From NCBI RefSeq assembly GCF_044761985.1, contig NZ_JBIWDK010000001.1, positions 434,001 through 498,000 of the forward strand: a DNA stretch of 64,000 bases, in the 5' to 3' direction. Shown piece after piece: positions 1-8,175 of the stretch. The notes beneath the pieces are model-generated. The model was given only the letters and a program-made list of their open reading frames with translations, made no database searches and was not told the DNA's origin. This stretch comes from Peribacillus sp044761985. Its GTDB lineage: Bacteria; Bacillota; Bacilli; Bacillales; DSM-1321. Numbering within the stretch: the first letter of the stretch is position 1; each line of letters opens with the position of its first letter. The translations under genes were made by a program, and so were the position numbers.

Positions 1-95
1 ATATTTTATATTATAGATGGTATTACGGAAAATAGGTATGAAAATTGTCGAACCTAATCGTATAAAATAGAGCGATTTTAAGGAGCTGAAAATCA

Positions 96-794
96 TTGAA
101 AGTAATCATGCATTGGAAATATAAAACCTCCAGGAAACCTTCAGCGGATTTCACTTCAGATTGGCTTGATGCCGGAAGTGCTTTAATCATAGCTGACGAC
201 CTTGAAAAAACGGGCCGACTGAAGGACGTAGAATTCAAGGATGATTTCGATACAACATGGACGAAGAAAGAATTAAAGAAACTTTTGACAGTGGTTGAAG
301 AGGAGCCGCAGGATGTGACGGTCTTTTTTGATGGGGGCTACCAAAAAGATCAAAAAACTGCTGGAATAGGCGTAGCCATTTATTATCGGCAGGGAAAAAA
401 ACACTTCCGCAATCGCTCGAATGTAAAGCTTGAACAATTGGAATCCAACAATGAAGCGGAGTATGCTGCATTTTATGAGGCGTTGAATCGGATGGAAGAC
501 TTGGGTGTGCATCATCAAAGCTGTTCCTTTAAAGGAGATTCCCTTGTTGTATTGAATCAATTGTCGGGAGATTGGCCATGCATGGAAGAGACCCTAAATA
601 AATGGTTGGATCGCATAGAAGCGAAACTGGAAAAGATGAAAATCATTCCGGTCTATAAGCCAATTTCGCGGAAGGAGAATCAGGAAGCGGATCGTTTGGC
701 AACACTCGCTCTTCAAGGTGAATCCATTTTTAGTAATTTGGAAATTATTGATCAAAGGAGTCGTAATAGCGATGAATCGGAAAAAAATATATGA
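96..794 (+). CDS. RNase H-fold (reverse transcriptase-like) protein, YpeP-like
   Basis: The 232-residue protein starts at a TTG placed 10 bases after AAGGAG (80-85). Residues about 75-205 have the RNase HI fold. The strand-1 segment VFFDGGYQKDQKTAGIG carries the first acidic residue, SNNEAEYAAFYEAL the Glu, FKGDSLVVLNQLSG the next Asp, and KENQEADRLATLAL the last Asp. All four acidic positions are therefore present, so it may be an active nuclease, although this subfamily is usually called only RNase H-like. The N-terminal 70 residues are a separate small domain. It is followed at once by a small zinc-finger gene whose start lies inside its 3' end. Synteny suggests B. subtilis YpeP. Its substrate in the cell is not known to me. 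Confidence 0.8.
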   Translation: MKVIMHWKYKTSRKPSADFTSDWLDAGSALIIADDLEKTGRLKDVEFKDDFDTTWTKKELKKLLTVVEEEPQDVTVFFDGGYQKDQKTAGIGVAIYYRQGKKHFRNRSNVKLEQLESNNEAEYAAFYEALNRMEDLGVHHQSCSFKGDSLVVLNQLSGDWPCMEETLNKWLDRIEAKLEKMKIIPVYKPISRKENQEADRLATLALQGESIFSNLEIIDQRSRNSDESEKNI

Positions 795-963
795 AGAAGT
801 AGAAGAGGTGATTGTATCTTACTGCCAGGATTGCTTTCTGCAAAAACAATTCCGAAAAGATAAAGGTCGTTCATATGCTCATAAGTTCTGTATATCACAG
901 TGTACTGTGGGAGAAAAATTAAGAGAGCTGGGAAACAAACTGGTTGATGATACACAGGTATAA
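772..963 (+). CDS. Small zinc-finger domain protein, YpeQ-like
   Basis: This 63-residue protein starts at ATG 772, preceded by AAAGGAG at 754-760. An in-frame upstream start at 718 has no ribosome binding site and lies deep in the previous gene, so I reject it. The Cys/His-rich core reads YCQDCFLQ, then HKFCISQC, a CxxC...HxxCxxxC pattern that suits one structural zinc. The gene overlaps the RNase H-fold gene by 23 bases, so the two are probably translated together. In B. subtilis the neighbouring pair is ypeP-ypeQ. The function is unknown. A weak hairpin with a short T run (964-985) follows. Confidence 0.75.
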   Translation: MNRKKIYEEVEEVIVSYCQDCFLQKQFRKDKGRSYAHKFCISQCTVGEKLRELGNKLVDDTQV

Positions 964-986
964 GAAGTGGGTCCTACTTTTTTCAC
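964..986 (+). terminator. Weak terminator after the YpeP/YpeQ-like pair
   Basis: A six-pair stem AAGTGG/CTACTT (one G-U pair, three-base loop) is followed by a run of T. It is short, so readthrough into the HD-GYP gene is possible. Confidence 0.35.
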
Positions 987-1040
987 AATAACATAGAATA
1001 ATATGGTATTATAGGGAAAAAGAAGGAAAAGTGTGGAGCT

Positions 1041-2036
1041 ATGAATAAAAGAAAAGGAAAGTTAAATAAAGAGTGGAAAGTACCGCTTACCATTCCCGAA
1101 ATCGATTCTTTGTTGGAAGAACTGAATAAAAAGACAAAAGAAAACCAAGAGTCAGTTAGTGACCTTCATGATAAACAAAAAATGGGGGATCACCTACACC
1201 ACCAAATAAACGATATTACGGTACAAATAAAGAATATATTTGATGACATACGCAAAGAAGAGAAAATTCAACGCAGGACAATTGACGGAATTCAAGCGGA
1301 AATTGTCCCAGTCATTCAAGAGGCAGCCAGGATTCCGGATATTTACTACTTATTCGAAGAAATGCAGTCCAAAAACGAATATACGTATAAGCATAATATA
1401 GGGGTCGGGATCATAGCGACCTATTTAGGGAAGAAGCTCGGATTGTCGAGTGAAAGTCTCTCCAATCTTACATTAGCGGCAACCCTTCATGATGTGGGTA
1501 AAACTAGGATACCTGAGAGTTTATTAGACAAGCCGGGGAAACTAACCTTTGCAGAATATGAAGAAATGAAACGGCATACGATTTATGGATACGAGCTACT
1601 TAAGAACATACCAGGGCTCCATCCTTCTATAGCATTGACGGCACTTCAGCACCATGAGCGTGAGGATGGGCATGGATATCCATTAAACCTGAACGGGAAT
1701 AATATTTACTATCTTTCCAAAATCGTAGCAATAGCTGATGTGTTTCATGCCATGTCCTCAAATCGGGTTTATCATCAGGCCATGCCATTTTATATGGTCA
1801 TCGAACAAATGAACCGAGATGTGTTCGGAAAATTCAATCCTGAAATTTTGTTGGTATTCATTAATTCCTTGATGGAAACGCTAGTGGGAAAAGAAGTCGT
1901 GCTGACGAATCAGCAGATTGGGACGATTATCATGATAAACCCATATGACCCTCTTAAAGTACTGATGAAAACCGATGCAGGTTTCGTGGATTTAAGAATG
2001 GAAAAGGAATTACAAATTGAGCGGATCATAAGTTAA
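1041..2036 (+). CDS. HD-GYP domain phosphohydrolase (putative cyclic-di-GMP phosphodiesterase)
   Basis: In this 331-residue protein an N-terminal charged, coiled-coil-like half (residues 20-90) precedes an HD-GYP domain. The metal-binding motif LHDVGKTRIP has His150 and Asp151, and the signature HHEREDGHGYP lies at 204-214, so the full GYP motif is present. Proteins with this motif hydrolyse cyclic-di-GMP or related cyclic dinucleotides. No receiver or transmembrane segment is seen, so the protein should be cytosolic. The C-terminal 60 residues form an extra small domain. It is a single gene, read towards nsrR. Target and input signal cannot be read from the sequence. Confidence 0.85.
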   Translation: MNKRKGKLNKEWKVPLTIPEIDSLLEELNKKTKENQESVSDLHDKQKMGDHLHHQINDITVQIKNIFDDIRKEEKIQRRTIDGIQAEIVPVIQEAARIPDIYYLFEEMQSKNEYTYKHNIGVGIIATYLGKKLGLSSESLSNLTLAATLHDVGKTRIPESLLDKPGKLTFAEYEEMKRHTIYGYELLKNIPGLHPSIALTALQHHEREDGHGYPLNLNGNNIYYLSKIVAIADVFHAMSSNRVYHQAMPFYMVIEQMNRDVFGKFNPEILLVFINSLMETLVGKEVVLTNQQIGTIIMINPYDPLKVLMKTDAGFVDLRMEKELQIERIIS

Positions 2037-2040
2037 TGAG

Positions 2041-2073
2041 AAAAAGAGCCGGATTTAAATATCGGGCTCTTTG
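2041..2073. terminator. Bidirectional terminator between HD-GYP gene and nsrR
   Basis: Arms AAAGAGCC (2043-2050) and GGCTCTTT (2065-2072) form a stem with A- and T-rich ends on both sides. It overlaps the nsrR stop codon at 2055-2057. Confidence 0.7.
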
Positions 2074-2516
2074 TCCTTTGGCTTTACCGAATCGAAATAG
2101 GCTTTTAGCATTACTCTATTTTCAACGAAATCGGCAATTGTATATTGATCAAGAACCTTAAGAAAAGCGTCTAAGGCATTATTAAGTACAAATTTTAAAG
2201 AACATACGGGAGAAATCACACAGTTATCATCATCTTTGAAGCATTCTACTAAGTAAAAATCTTCCTCCGTTTTACGGACCAATTCTCCAACATTTATCTC
2301 ATCAGGTTTTTTTGCCAGCCGTAACCCACCATTTCGTCCGCGTACTGTCTCAATATAGCCCAATTTACCAAGGTTATAGACAATTTTCATCAGGTGGTTT
2401 TTAGATATATGATAGACTTCAGAAATCTCTTTTATATTTGTCAACGTGCTTTGTTCCTGGGAAGCTAGGTAAATCAAAACTCTTAGTGAATAATCTGAAT
2501 AACTCGTTAGCCTCAT
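2055..2516 (-). CDS. nsrR: NsrR, nitric oxide-sensing Rrf2-family iron-sulfur repressor
   Basis: This is a 153-residue Rrf2-type regulator. I chose ATG 2516 (MRLTSYSDYS) because a GAGG site lies just upstream and the Rrf2 family begins here; the open frame extends 21 codons further without support. The winged helix lies at residues 10-70, with YHISKNHLMKIVYNLG as the recognition region and RGRNGGLRLAK as the wing. The three cluster-binding cysteines are Cys92, Cys99 and Cys105, nearly the spacing in B. subtilis NsrR. NO attacks the Fe-S cluster and releases DNA. It is divergent from hmp, the classic NsrR target, with a palindromic operator between them (2641-2665). Confidence 0.92.
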   Translation of the reverse strand: MRLTSYSDYSLRVLIYLASQEQSTLTNIKEISEVYHISKNHLMKIVYNLGKLGYIETVRGRNGGLRLAKKPDEINVGELVRKTEEDFYLVECFKDDDNCVISPVCSLKFVLNNALDAFLKVLDQYTIADFVENRVMLKAYFDSVKPKDKEPDI

Positions 2517-2611
2517 GTTTTTCGCCTCACATTCTATCCCTTTGACTATATCATAAATGTGAACATTTTTTAACATCAATGCTAAAGTGCTAAAAAGAAG
2601 TATTCTAGATA

Positions 2612-2640
2612 TTGCTTTTATCGATATTTGGTTTTAAGAT
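2612..2640 (+). promoter_or_regulatory. Predicted sigma-A promoter of hmp
   Basis: A -35 TTGCTT (2612-2617) and a -10 TAAGAT (2635-2640) are separated by exactly 17 bases. The NsrR palindrome begins at the next base and would cover the transcription start. Confidence 0.55.
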
Positions 2641-2665
2641 AAACATGTATTTAAAATACTTGTTT
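2641..2665. promoter_or_regulatory. NsrR operator (25-bp near-perfect palindrome)
   Basis: The half sites AAACATGTATTT and AAATACTTGTTT are inverted repeats with one mismatched pair outside the central base. The inner part, ATGTATTTAAAATACTTG, differs at one position from the ATGyATTTaAAATrCAT type of NsrR site described in Bacillales. It lies directly after the predicted -10 box of hmp and 21 bases before the start codon, an ideal place for repression. Confidence 0.8.
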
Positions 2666-2686
2666 ATTCAAAAGAGGAGCCTAAAC

Positions 2687-3895
2687 ATGTTATCTCAAAA
2701 AACCATTGATATCATAAAATCCACCGTGCCTGTATTAGAAGTGCATGGTACTACCATTACAACTGTTTTTTATAAAAATCTTTTTGAAGCCCATCCAGAG
2801 CTATTGAATATTTTTAATCACACTAACCAGAAAAAGGGGCGTCAACAAAACGCATTAGCGAACACGGTGCTAGCTGCCGCTAAATATATCGACCAGCTTG
2901 AAACGATTTTACCGGCAGTTAAACAAATTGCTCAAAAACATAGAAGCCTTATTGTGAAACCTGAGCATTATCCTATTGTCGGAGAATACTTATTGGCTGC
3001 TATCAAGGAAGTGTTGGGTGATGCAGCTACCGAGGAGATCCTTCAAGCATGGGGAGATGCATACGGTGTCATAGCTGATGTTTTCATTAACATGGAGAAG
3101 GAAATGTATGACCAGGCATCTAACCAGAATGGGGGATGGACTGATTTCAAACCGTTTACTGTTATTAAGAAGGTACGGGAAAGTGAAGTCATAACTTCTT
3201 TCTATTTAAAATCTGCCGATGGAGAAGCTGTCCCATCATATTTACCTGGGCAATATTTAACAGTACGCATCGAAATCCAGGGTGAACAGTATTTATTCAA
3301 CCGTCAATATAGTTTATCGGATGCACCAGGAAAAGAATATTTCCGTATCTCCGTCAAAAAAGAAAAAACACAAGTCTCTCCTGATGGAAGGGTCTCGAAC
3401 CACCTGCACGATGCCATTCAAGTTGGGGATAGTATTGAGGCGACGGTTCCTGCAGGAGACTTTACCCTGGACTTAAAAAAACAATCACCAATTGTCTTTC
3501 TTAGCGGAGGTGTTGGAATCACGCCTTTCATGAGTATGATGCATTCCCTTGCTGACCTACAGTCTGAACGTGATGTACAATTGGTCCATGCTTGTGAGAA
3601 TGGGGCAGTTCAGCCGTTTAGAGAAGAATTGGCAGGACTTTCACAAAAGCTAGTAAACTATCAATTATCGTATGTTTTCATGAACCCTAGTAAAGAAGAT
3701 CAAGATCTTCCAAACTATGAAAAACAAGGATACATGGATGTTGAGCTTTTAAGCAATCATATTAAAGCGGATGCAGATTATTATGTATGTGGTCCTGTAC
3801 CATTTATGAAAACGATCATCACTCACTTGAAGGAGCTAGGGGTCGATTCCGAAAAAATTCATTATGAGTTTTTCGGTCCGGCAATGCCCCTTTAA
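2687..3895 (+). CDS. hmp: Flavohemoglobin, nitric oxide dioxygenase
   Basis: This 402-residue protein converts NO and O2 to nitrate using NAD(P)H. ATG 2687 follows GAGGAG (2674-2679) at 7 bases; the longer frame from 2612 would read through promoter and operator and is rejected. The globin domain (1-140) has the heme-ligand region KHRSLIVKPEHYPIVGEYLL. The FAD-binding part has RQYSLS, and the NAD-binding part has GGVGITPFMSM and YVCGPVPFM. The length matches the family. It is a monocistronic gene controlled by the adjacent nsrR. No terminator is evident between it and the T-box leader that follows. Confidence 0.96.
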   Translation: MLSQKTIDIIKSTVPVLEVHGTTITTVFYKNLFEAHPELLNIFNHTNQKKGRQQNALANTVLAAAKYIDQLETILPAVKQIAQKHRSLIVKPEHYPIVGEYLLAAIKEVLGDAATEEILQAWGDAYGVIADVFINMEKEMYDQASNQNGGWTDFKPFTVIKKVRESEVITSFYLKSADGEAVPSYLPGQYLTVRIEIQGEQYLFNRQYSLSDAPGKEYFRISVKKEKTQVSPDGRVSNHLHDAIQVGDSIEATVPAGDFTLDLKKQSPIVFLSGGVGITPFMSMMHSLADLQSERDVQLVHACENGAVQPFREELAGLSQKLVNYQLSYVFMNPSKEDQDLPNYEKQGYMDVELLSNHIKADADYYVCGPVPFMKTIITHLKELGVDSEKIHYEFFGPAMPL

Positions 3896-3921
3896 GATTT
3901 AGTAAGGCACCTGGAATGTTG

Positions 3922-3950
3922 TTGACATCACGACGATAATTTTGCATACT
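3922..3950 (+). promoter_or_regulatory. Predicted promoter of the proBA T-box transcript
   Basis: TTGACA (3922-3927) and CATACT (3945-3950) are spaced 17 bases, about 15 bases before the conserved leader RNA begins. Confidence 0.6.
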
Positions 3951-3964
3951 ATATTAAAACAATG

Positions 3965-4199
3965 AACGTTGAGAGAAGATTAGTATGCGAAATATTACTG
4001 TGACAGAGAGCGGAGTTTATAGCTGGAAGACCCGCGACAGAAAAGCGCAGAACCTGCTTCTTGAGTCCTATGCAAAACATAGGCGCGAACCCTGGCGTTA
4101 TTAGGTAAAGTGGGATGTATACATGTGCATCCAATGAAGGTGGTACCACGGAGAGAGCTCTTTTCGTCCTTATTTCGAGGATGAAAAGGGCTTTTTTTC
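3965..4199 (+). ncRNA. T-box riboswitch leader of proBA, proline specifier
   Basis: The conserved T-box element AAGGTGGTACCACGG (4137-4151) is followed by a terminator with arms GCTCTTTTCGTCCT (4157-4170) and AGGATGAAAAGGGC (4178-4191) and a T run. Upstream, the stem I region carries AGAGAGCGGAG and, on its 3' side, GAACCTGCTTCTTGAG. The CCT at 4053-4055 stands where the specifier codon is expected and reads proline. Uncharged tRNA-Pro should pair with specifier and T-box and favour the antiterminator, so proBA is read through when proline is short. The specifier assignment is by pattern, not by a folded model. Confidence 0.88.
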
Positions 4200-4231
4200 A
4201 TTTTTAAGATATTTATTGGAGGAAAAAATCG

Positions 4232-5320
4232 ATGGAAAAGAAGCGCATCGTTGTAAAGATAGGAAGTAGTTCTTTAACAAACAACCAAGGTGAAATCGAC
4301 CAAAAGAAATTTTCCGATCATATTCACGCAGTAGCGGCCTTACGTTCAGCTGGGCATGAAGTGGTTTTAGTTTCATCCGGAGCGGTAGCAACTGGCTTTC
4401 GTAAATTAGGTTATCCGACAAGGCCTGTTACATTAAAAGGAAAACAAGCGGCAGCCGCGGTCGGTCAAAGTCTATTGATTCAGTCCTATATGGAGCAACT
4501 GGGCCAATTCGGGATCGTCCCGGCGCAAATTTTGTTAACAAGAAATGATTTTTCGAATAAAGAACGCTATCAAAATGCCTATGCTACATTGATGGAATTG
4601 CTTGAGCGGGGGATTCTTCCGATAATTAATGAAAATGATACCGTATCCATTGCGGAACTGACATTCGGGGATAATGATATGTTATCTGCCCTTGTTAGCG
4701 GCCTTGTCCATGCGAACCAGTTAATCATCCTAACCGATATAAACGGGCTTTATGATTCTAATCCGCAGACTAATCCCATGGCTAGCAGATTCGGCCAGCT
4801 TTCTGAAATTACCGAAGAATTGCTGCAAATGGCTGAAGGTGCGGGGTCAAGTGTGGGTACGGGTGGTATGAAATCTAAGCTGATTGCAGCTCAGACAGCC
4901 CTTTCCCTGGGAGTTAAGGTGTTTATTGGATCCGGAGAGGGGAGAGAGAAACTCCTTACCATCCTAGAAGGAAACGGTGATGGCACATATATCGGCAATG
5001 AGGTCCTAACGACTGTTACCAAAAATAAGCAGTGGATTTCCCTTCATTCAAAAGTGTCAGGGGCGATTTACATCGATGAAGGTGCTGAAAAGGCTTTAGT
5101 TTCGAAAGGGTGCAGCTTATTACCTGCAGGGATATATGAGATCAAAGGGAACTTCACTAAGGGGGATGTCGTCGAAGTGTTCGGTGCCAGCGGTGTTTTG
5201 GGACGTGGAGAGGTTCTATACTCATCCTCCGAATTGAAGCAGGCGATGGGAAAGCGCACGACTGAGCTTGTCCTTTCTTCGATAGAAGTCATCCATCGTG
5301 ATAAATGGGTGAAAGCTTAA
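4232..5320 (+). CDS. proB: Glutamate 5-kinase
   Basis: This 362-residue enzyme phosphorylates glutamate in the first step of proline synthesis. It starts at ATG 4232 after TTGGAGGA. The amino acid kinase domain (1-255) shows VVKIGSSSLTNNQG, VSSGAVATGFRKLGY, INENDTVS and the glycine-rich GTGGMKSKLIAAQ. A C-terminal PUA domain (about 275-355) is present, as in most bacterial long forms. It follows the proline T-box and is 28 bases ahead of proA, so this is the anabolic, proline-starvation-controlled copy rather than an osmotically induced proJ-type gene. Confidence 0.97.
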   Translation: MEKKRIVVKIGSSSLTNNQGEIDQKKFSDHIHAVAALRSAGHEVVLVSSGAVATGFRKLGYPTRPVTLKGKQAAAAVGQSLLIQSYMEQLGQFGIVPAQILLTRNDFSNKERYQNAYATLMELLERGILPIINENDTVSIAELTFGDNDMLSALVSGLVHANQLIILTDINGLYDSNPQTNPMASRFGQLSEITEELLQMAEGAGSSVGTGGMKSKLIAAQTALSLGVKVFIGSGEGREKLLTILEGNGDGTYIGNEVLTTVTKNKQWISLHSKVSGAIYIDEGAEKALVSKGCSLLPAGIYEIKGNFTKGDVVEVFGASGVLGRGEVLYSSSELKQAMGKRTTELVLSSIEVIHRDKWVKA

Positions 5321-5348
5321 TCAAAAAAATTCAAGGGGGTTTATGGAT

Positions 5349-6596
5349 ATGAGTGAAGTGTTAGCAAAAGGAAAAGCGGCCAAGAGCGCAAGTTATCAGC
5401 TGATCGGCCTGTCTACTGAAGTGAAAAATGAGGCACTTGAAAAAGTAGCTCAACGCCTGGTCTTAGATAAGGAATACATTTTGGCCGAAAACAAAAAGGA
5501 TCTAGATATGGGCCGCCAAAAAGGAATGAATGAATCGGTATTGGACCGCATCATGCTGAATGGAAAACGGATTGAAGATATGGCGGCGGCCATTCGCCTT
5601 TTAGTTGACTTAAAAGATCCAGTTGGCGAAGAACTAGAAACGATTGAAAAGGATAATGGCTTATTGATTAAAAAGCTACGAGTTCCGATTGGGGTCATTG
5701 GCATGATTTATGAAGCAAGGCCGAATGTGACCATAGATGCTGCGACTTTATCTTTGAAAACGGGTAATGCAGTCATCTTACGTGGTAGTTCATCTGCCAA
5801 ATCTTCTAATAAGGCCTTGGTTTCGTCTATCCACAAGGCATTAGAGGGTACAGCCATCCCCGTGGATGCCGTTCAACTAATTGAAGACACCAGTCGTGAA
5901 ACGGCTAAAGAGCTATTCCATCTTAACGATTATTTAGATGTCTTGATTCCTCGGGGAGGAAAGAATTTAATTGAAACCGTCATGAAAGAGTCAAGTGTTC
6001 CGGTTCTTGAAACCGGGGCAGGCAATTGTCATATTTTCATTGATGAAACGGCTGATCCGGCTATGGCGGAGAAGGTAGTCTTGAACGGAAAAACTCAGCG
6101 CCCTTCCGTGTGCAATGCCATTGAAAGTTTGCTAGTTCATGAAAATTGGTTTGAAAGCCATGGACATCGTTTATTAGAAGCCTTGGATGAAAGAGGTATA
6201 GAGATATTTGGGGATGATACGGTCTGTGCCGCTTTTTCACCAGCCAAAATGGCGACGGAAGAAGATTGGTCCGCTGAATATTTAGCACTGAAAATCAGTG
6301 TGAAAATTATCAAGGATGTATCTGATGCCATCGAACATATTAATCGTTATGGTACGAAGCATTCCGAAGCGATCCTTACCAACGACGATTCAAATGCGGC
6401 GACCTTCTTGAAAAAGGTAGATGCAGCCGCTGTTTATCATAATGCTTCGACACGCTTTACAGACGGTTTCGAATTCGGATACGGTGCCGAAATTGGCATT
6501 TCCACGCAAAAACTTCATGCTCGTGGACCTATGGGGTTACCTGCCTTGACCTCAAGCAAGTATTTTATATATGGTCAAGGTCAAATAAGAGAGTAG
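5349..6596 (+). CDS. proA: Gamma-glutamyl phosphate reductase
   Basis: This 415-residue enzyme reduces glutamyl 5-phosphate to the semialdehyde with NADPH. Two in-frame ATGs occur at 5343 and 5349. The GGGGGT site ends at 5340, so ATG 5349 (MSEVLAKGKA) has the workable spacing. The aldehyde dehydrogenase-like fold shows YEARPNVTIDAA, LRGSSSAKSSNKAL and the catalytic segment QRPSVCNAIESLL with Cys255. It is the second gene of the T-box-controlled proBA operon and is complete. No strong terminator is visible right after the stop. Confidence 0.97.
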   Translation: MSEVLAKGKAAKSASYQLIGLSTEVKNEALEKVAQRLVLDKEYILAENKKDLDMGRQKGMNESVLDRIMLNGKRIEDMAAAIRLLVDLKDPVGEELETIEKDNGLLIKKLRVPIGVIGMIYEARPNVTIDAATLSLKTGNAVILRGSSSAKSSNKALVSSIHKALEGTAIPVDAVQLIEDTSRETAKELFHLNDYLDVLIPRGGKNLIETVMKESSVPVLETGAGNCHIFIDETADPAMAEKVVLNGKTQRPSVCNAIESLLVHENWFESHGHRLLEALDERGIEIFGDDTVCAAFSPAKMATEEDWSAEYLALKISVKIIKDVSDAIEHINRYGTKHSEAILTNDDSNAATFLKKVDAAAVYHNASTRFTDGFEFGYGAEIGISTQKLHARGPMGLPALTSSKYFIYGQGQIRE

Positions 6597-6677
6597 AAGC
6601 ATTCTAGTTCATGATGATTAGTAAAGCATTTTAACGGGTAATGGTATAGTACATTACTTTTTAAAGGAGCAGATACC

Positions 6678-7121
6678 ATGGACAAGAGATTTATAGAAAT
6701 TTTTAATAATGAAAATGAAGCAATGGTAGCAGTTGAACAGTTAAAGAAAGAAGGATATACATCCGATCAGATTTCAGTTGTGGCAAAAGATAGTAAGAAT
6801 TTGTCTAATGAAATTGAAGAAGTGAGTCCTACTAAAACGGATGGATTTATAGCGGGTGCAACGGCGGGAGGGGCAGTTGGTTTAACTGGTCTACTTATTG
6901 GAATGAGTGCACTTGCAGTACCTGGCATCGGACCAATTTTGGCCGCAGGCCCGTTATTTGCCACATTTGGTGGAGCTGCTGCAGGTGCAGCATCAGGTGC
7001 AGGTGGATTGGAAAAACCATTAATGGATTTTGGATTGGATAAGGCTGAAGCAAAACAGTATGTAGAGGATATCAAGGCTGGGAAAATCTTGGTCGTTGCA
7101 GATACTCATTTAGATAAATGA
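6678..7121 (+). CDS. General stress protein 17M-like protein (YflT domain)
   Basis: In this 147-residue protein the N-terminal part (FNNENEAMVAVEQLKKEGY) is the YflT/17M domain found in heat- and general-stress proteins of Bacillus. The middle (55-110) is a long glycine/alanine-rich stretch (FIAGATAGGAVGLTGLLIG, AGPLFATFGGAAAGAASGAG) that could insert into or associate with membranes. The start ATG 6678 follows AAAGGAGC. Homologues are usually under sigma-B. Here GGGTAA occurs at 6636-6641, but I find no matching GTTT-type -35 box, so sigma-B control is not shown. It is monocistronic with its own terminator. Confidence 0.8.
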   Translation: MDKRFIEIFNNENEAMVAVEQLKKEGYTSDQISVVAKDSKNLSNEIEEVSPTKTDGFIAGATAGGAVGLTGLLIGMSALAVPGIGPILAAGPLFATFGGAAAGAASGAGGLEKPLMDFGLDKAEAKQYVEDIKAGKILVVADTHLDK

Positions 7122-7190
7122 CAGATAGATTAACTATTGAGAAATACATACCAGAACGTTTCTGTTTCTATGTTAGGAATGTTAGTACTT

Positions 7191-7219
7191 AGAGGATGCT
7201 TAGGCATTCTCTTTTTTTT
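7191..7219 (+). terminator. Terminator of the 17M-like stress gene
   Basis: The stem AGAGGATGC (7191-7199) / GCATTCTCT (7204-7212) is followed by a run of T. Confidence 0.8.
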
Positions 7220-7249
7220 GTGCGTACAGGTTGTTTCGGGCACTTGAGT

Positions 7250-7284
7250 GAAACAAAATGTCAGGCTATACCTACACCTGACAT
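7250..7284 (-). terminator. Terminator of the leftward LysE-type gene
   Basis: The perfect 8-bp inverted repeat ATGTCAGG (7258-7265) / CCTGACAT (7277-7284), read on the minus strand, is followed by TTTGTTTC. It lies about 50 bases after the stop of the gene at 7333. Confidence 0.65.
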
Positions 7285-7332
7285 GGAAGAAGAGGCACTC
7301 TTATTATCATTGTTTACGAAAGGTAATGACTC

Positions 7333-7965
7333 TTATGTAAATAAAAGCTTTGCTGCTTGAATGGAAAAGTATATACCGATTCCTATTAAAGAAACTCCCG
7401 ATATTATCGAAATGCCTGTGAGTATAGGTTTCGATAAAAATCGTCTAAGGGAACTGGAGACGATAGCCATCGTGAAATCCCATAATAAAAGTCCAAGAAG
7501 AATTCCCAAGCTATAAATGAGTAAATGAGACATATCATATTTTGAAACGGAGTTTGCAAGTACCGAACCATAAATACCTAACCAAAACAAAATGGATAAA
7601 GGGTTCGAAAGCGACATAATGAACCCAGATAAGAATGAAGAAGCAAGTCGGTCATTGGACTTTTGATTATTCACTTCAATCTTTCCAGCGCTTAGGAGGC
7701 TTTCAATCCCTGTATAAGTCAGAACGAAAAATCCAAAAATCCATAAAAACGTCTTCAGGAAGGAGTTGTCCATAAAATGGATAAAACCAAAAAAGACAAG
7801 GGCTATAAAGACAGTATCCGCTAAAATGGCGCCCCAGCCGAAAATCCAGGCATGGAAAAACCCTTTCTTAATTCCAATGTCCAATTGAGCAGCATTAATA
7901 GGACCGATAGGAACCGCTATTGACAAGCCTAAGAATACGTAGCTTAAAAAAACAACTAAATCCAA
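7333..7965 (-). CDS. LysE/RhtB-family amino acid exporter (copy 1)
   Basis: This 210-residue membrane protein has about six transmembrane segments. The family hallmark near the N terminus is PIGPINAAQLDIGIKKG. TTG 7965 is the start, 6 bases after AAGGGGTG on the minus strand. Family members export basic or neutral amino acids or their analogues; the substrate cannot be told from sequence. It is divergent from, and clearly a paralogue of, the gene at 8176. Both share GFIMSxxxPLSILFWLGIYGS. The 200-base gap between them holds a palindrome at 7995-8010. Confidence 0.85.
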   Translation of the reverse strand: MDLVVFLSYVFLGLSIAVPIGPINAAQLDIGIKKGFFHAWIFGWGAILADTVFIALVFFGFIHFMDNSFLKTFLWIFGFFVLTYTGIESLLSAGKIEVNNQKSNDRLASSFLSGFIMSLSNPLSILFWLGIYGSVLANSVSKYDMSHLLIYSLGILLGLLLWDFTMAIVSSSLRRFLSKPILTGISIISGVSLIGIGIYFSIQAAKLLFT

Positions 7966-7994
7966 AGTATCACCCCTTCATTGATATCTCTTAA

Positions 7995-8010
7995 TTTGAA
8001 TGTATTCAAA
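7995..8010. promoter_or_regulatory. Inverted repeat between the divergent LysE-type genes
   Basis: TTTGAAT and ATTCAAA are perfect 7-base arms separated by GT, 30 bases upstream of the leftward gene. The placement suits an operator. No neighbouring regulator gene identifies the binding protein. Confidence 0.4.
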
Positions 8011-8175
8011 CGAGCGGACTCTCAAACCAACTTTTTTATAATCCTAAAAAGCTTGGTCAGAAGGGATGGAAAACCTTTGGATCCATGTGAGCAATATATT
8101 CCAGGTAAAGGTAATAGGTTGGGGATTTTCTCATAGAATGTACAAGTTATTACCTAAACGAATGGAGGGATGCTT

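Noticed and set aside
2612..2686. Longer N terminus of flavohemoglobin from 2612
   Set aside because: It would translate the predicted promoter and NsrR operator and adds 25 residues absent from the family; GAGGAG points to ATG 2687.
6600..6677. Sigma-B promoter for the 17M-like stress gene
   Set aside because: GGGTAA occurs at 6636-6641, but no GTTT-like -35 box lies at the required distance.
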